Assembly: GCA_910589685.1 (NCBI GenBank)
Contig: CAJUTA010000014.1
Coordinates: 1 to 21,220, forward strand
From: an uncultured Ureaplasma sp.
Lineage (GTDB): Bacteria > Bacillota_I > Bacilli_A > Mycoplasmatales > Mycoplasmoidaceae
Reading direction: 5' to 3'
DNA: 21,220 nt
Shown here in pieces: positions 20,190-21,220 of the stretch. The stretch's first letter is position 1. Each line of letters starts with the position of its first letter. The position numbers and the translations under genes are program-made. The notes beneath the pieces are model-generated. The model was not told the DNA's origin, made no database searches, and saw only the letters and a list, made by a program, of their open reading frames with translations.

Positions 20190-21143
20190 ATGGACAACGT
20201 AATCTATGATGTTATTGTGATAGGAGCTGGACCGGCTGGATTATATGCAACATTTTGAGCAAAATATTTAAAATTAAGTGTCTTATGTATTGAAAAAGAC
20301 GAGTTTGTTGGGGGGCAAATTACAAAACTATATCCGTCAAAATTAGTTCATGATTTTCCAACACATAAAGATATACCTGCAAAAAAAATTATCGATTTAC
20401 TTGAAGAACAAGTTGGAAAAGAATTAATAAAAAATAAAACTAACATCATTCAATATGAAAAAATTGATGATGAAATAATTAAACTTGTTGATGAAAACGG
20501 ACAAAAATATTACACTAAGAATGTTGTATTCACAATTGGACCAGGATCTTTTGAATTTATTAAAATAGATGAGTCACAATTAATTGATATCGAAGACAAT
20601 TTAATCAATTACACACTTAAATTACATAAGCTTACAAGCAAAGATTTAAAAGTTGTAATTTTTGGTGGTGGAGATTCAGCTCTAGATTACGCGTATGAAT
20701 TAAAAACTAGATATAAAATGGATTCAATTTCATTAGTTCATCGTGGAGAAAAAATGAAAGGAATTTCTCATACAATTGATGAACTAAATAATATTGGTGT
20801 GAAATTATTTTTAAACACACAAATTAAGAATATTAATAAAGATCATTGCTATTTGATTCAAGACGAAAAAGATATTAAATTAGAATATGATTTTATTTTG
20901 GTTCAATTTGGTGTAAAAAGTATTTGATCAGAAGTTCACAATTGAGTTGAATTTGAAAAGAAAAATAATCGATTTTTAGTTGATAGATACCAAGAAACAA
21001 GTATCAAAAATTTTTATGCAGCTGGTAATTGTTCTTATAGTGATTTTAAAATTGATGCAATTGTAAGTGGAATTGCAGAAGCAACAATTGCAATTAATCA
21101 TATTCACTATAAAATTAAAAAGAATAATAAACCAACTTATTAA
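20190..21143 (+). CDS. Type-2 ferredoxin/flavodoxin-NADP+ reductase (TrxB-like fold, no CxxC)
   Basis: A 317-residue flavoenzyme. The FAD-binding motif is VIGAGPAGLYA (residues 10-20), followed by VGGQITKLYPSK, which in YumC-type reductases reads GGQ..ALYPEK. The NADP(H) domain has FGGGDSALDYA (GGGDSA at 159-164) and LVHRGEK. The second FAD segment is NFYAAGNCSYSDFKIDAIVSGIAEATIAIN. Thioredoxin reductases carry a CxxC just before or within the NADPH domain; none is present, so this fits the ferredoxin-NADP+ reductase (YumC/FdR2) group, which transfers electrons between NADPH and ferredoxin or flavodoxin. The redox partner is not in the window. ATG 20190 is the first start in frame with the FAD motif. 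The stop abuts the stop of the convergent gene. Confidence 0.88.
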
Positions 21144-21220
21144 TTAATAATTAACTTTATATAAGTAAAGTCCGCATCCCTTTTCTTTACGAATAACCGC
21201 ACCTTTTTGAGGATTAGAAA
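21144..21220 (-). CDS. truA: 3' end of a gene, probably tRNA pseudouridine synthase A
   Basis: The last 24 codons of a minus-strand gene that enters from the right edge: SNPQKGAVIRKEKGCGLYLYKVNY, then TAA at 21146-21144. TruA proteins commonly end in a segment like APA.GLYL..V.Y after an insert, and GCGLYLYKVNY matches that ending well. TruA converts U38-40 of the tRNA anticodon arm to pseudouridine. With so few residues the assignment is tentative. The stop codon directly abuts that of the reductase gene. Confidence 0.45.
   Translation of the reverse strand, partial: SNPQKGAVIRKEKGCGLYLYKVNY

Noticed and set aside
1..21220. CRISPR array, transposon, prophage, defence system or RNA gene
   Set aside because: No regularly spaced repeats, transposase or integrase motifs, tRNA cloverleaf or rRNA stretches were seen; gaps between genes are all under about 90 bases.

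Overview
The window is a low-GC, gene-dense chromosomal segment of a mollicute that reads UGA as tryptophan (genetic code 4). The evidence is direct: nearly every long gene contains in-frame TGA at positions where its family has Trp, for example the Trp of the thioredoxin WCGPC site, the NWFPGH motif of RbgA and the AWH of topoisomerase I. With UGA read as Trp, apparent gene fragments join into full-length proteins. The gene set (ffh, rpsP, trmD, rplS, rbgA, topA, trxA, potABCD, coaD and a type-2 ferredoxin-NADP reductase) fits the Mycoplasma/Ureaplasma/Malacoplasma branch. I cannot name the species.

Layout. Positions 1-4095, plus strand: the 3' part of a very large FtsX-type ABC permease, then a seven-helix membrane protein resembling the Bax inhibitor-1 family. 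Positions 4115-6879, plus: ffh, then rpsP, trmD and rplS behind a recognisable promoter with repeated GTTAAC elements. Positions 6899-11946, plus: a YitT-family membrane protein, rbgA, a strongly degenerate dprA/smf and topA, tightly packed with overlaps. Positions 11999-12319, plus: trxA. Positions 12320-17375, minus: a polyamine transporter operon potA-potB-potC-potD ending in coaD, every junction overlapping. Positions 17459-20121, minus: a Cof-type HAD hydrolase and two genes I do not recognise (501 and 100 codons). Positions 20190-21143, plus: ferredoxin/flavodoxin-NADP reductase. Positions 21144-21220, minus: the 3' end of a gene that looks like truA.

How the genes work together. The ffh to rplS block links protein targeting, ribosomal proteins S16 and L19 and tRNA m1G37 methylation; RbgA adds 50S assembly. 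PotABCD imports polyamines, and CoaD makes dephospho-CoA. TrxA is a thiol-disulfide carrier, while the reductase in the window lacks the CxxC of thioredoxin reductase and so is not its obvious partner.

No tRNA, rRNA, insertion sequence, CRISPR array, prophage or defence system is visible, and no intergenic stretch exceeds about 90 bases. Most of the window is conserved core. The parts worth a second look are the unrecognised gene pair at 18303-20121, the degenerate dprA, the two convergent gene pairs whose stop codons abut with no spacer, and the repeats around the rpsP promoter.
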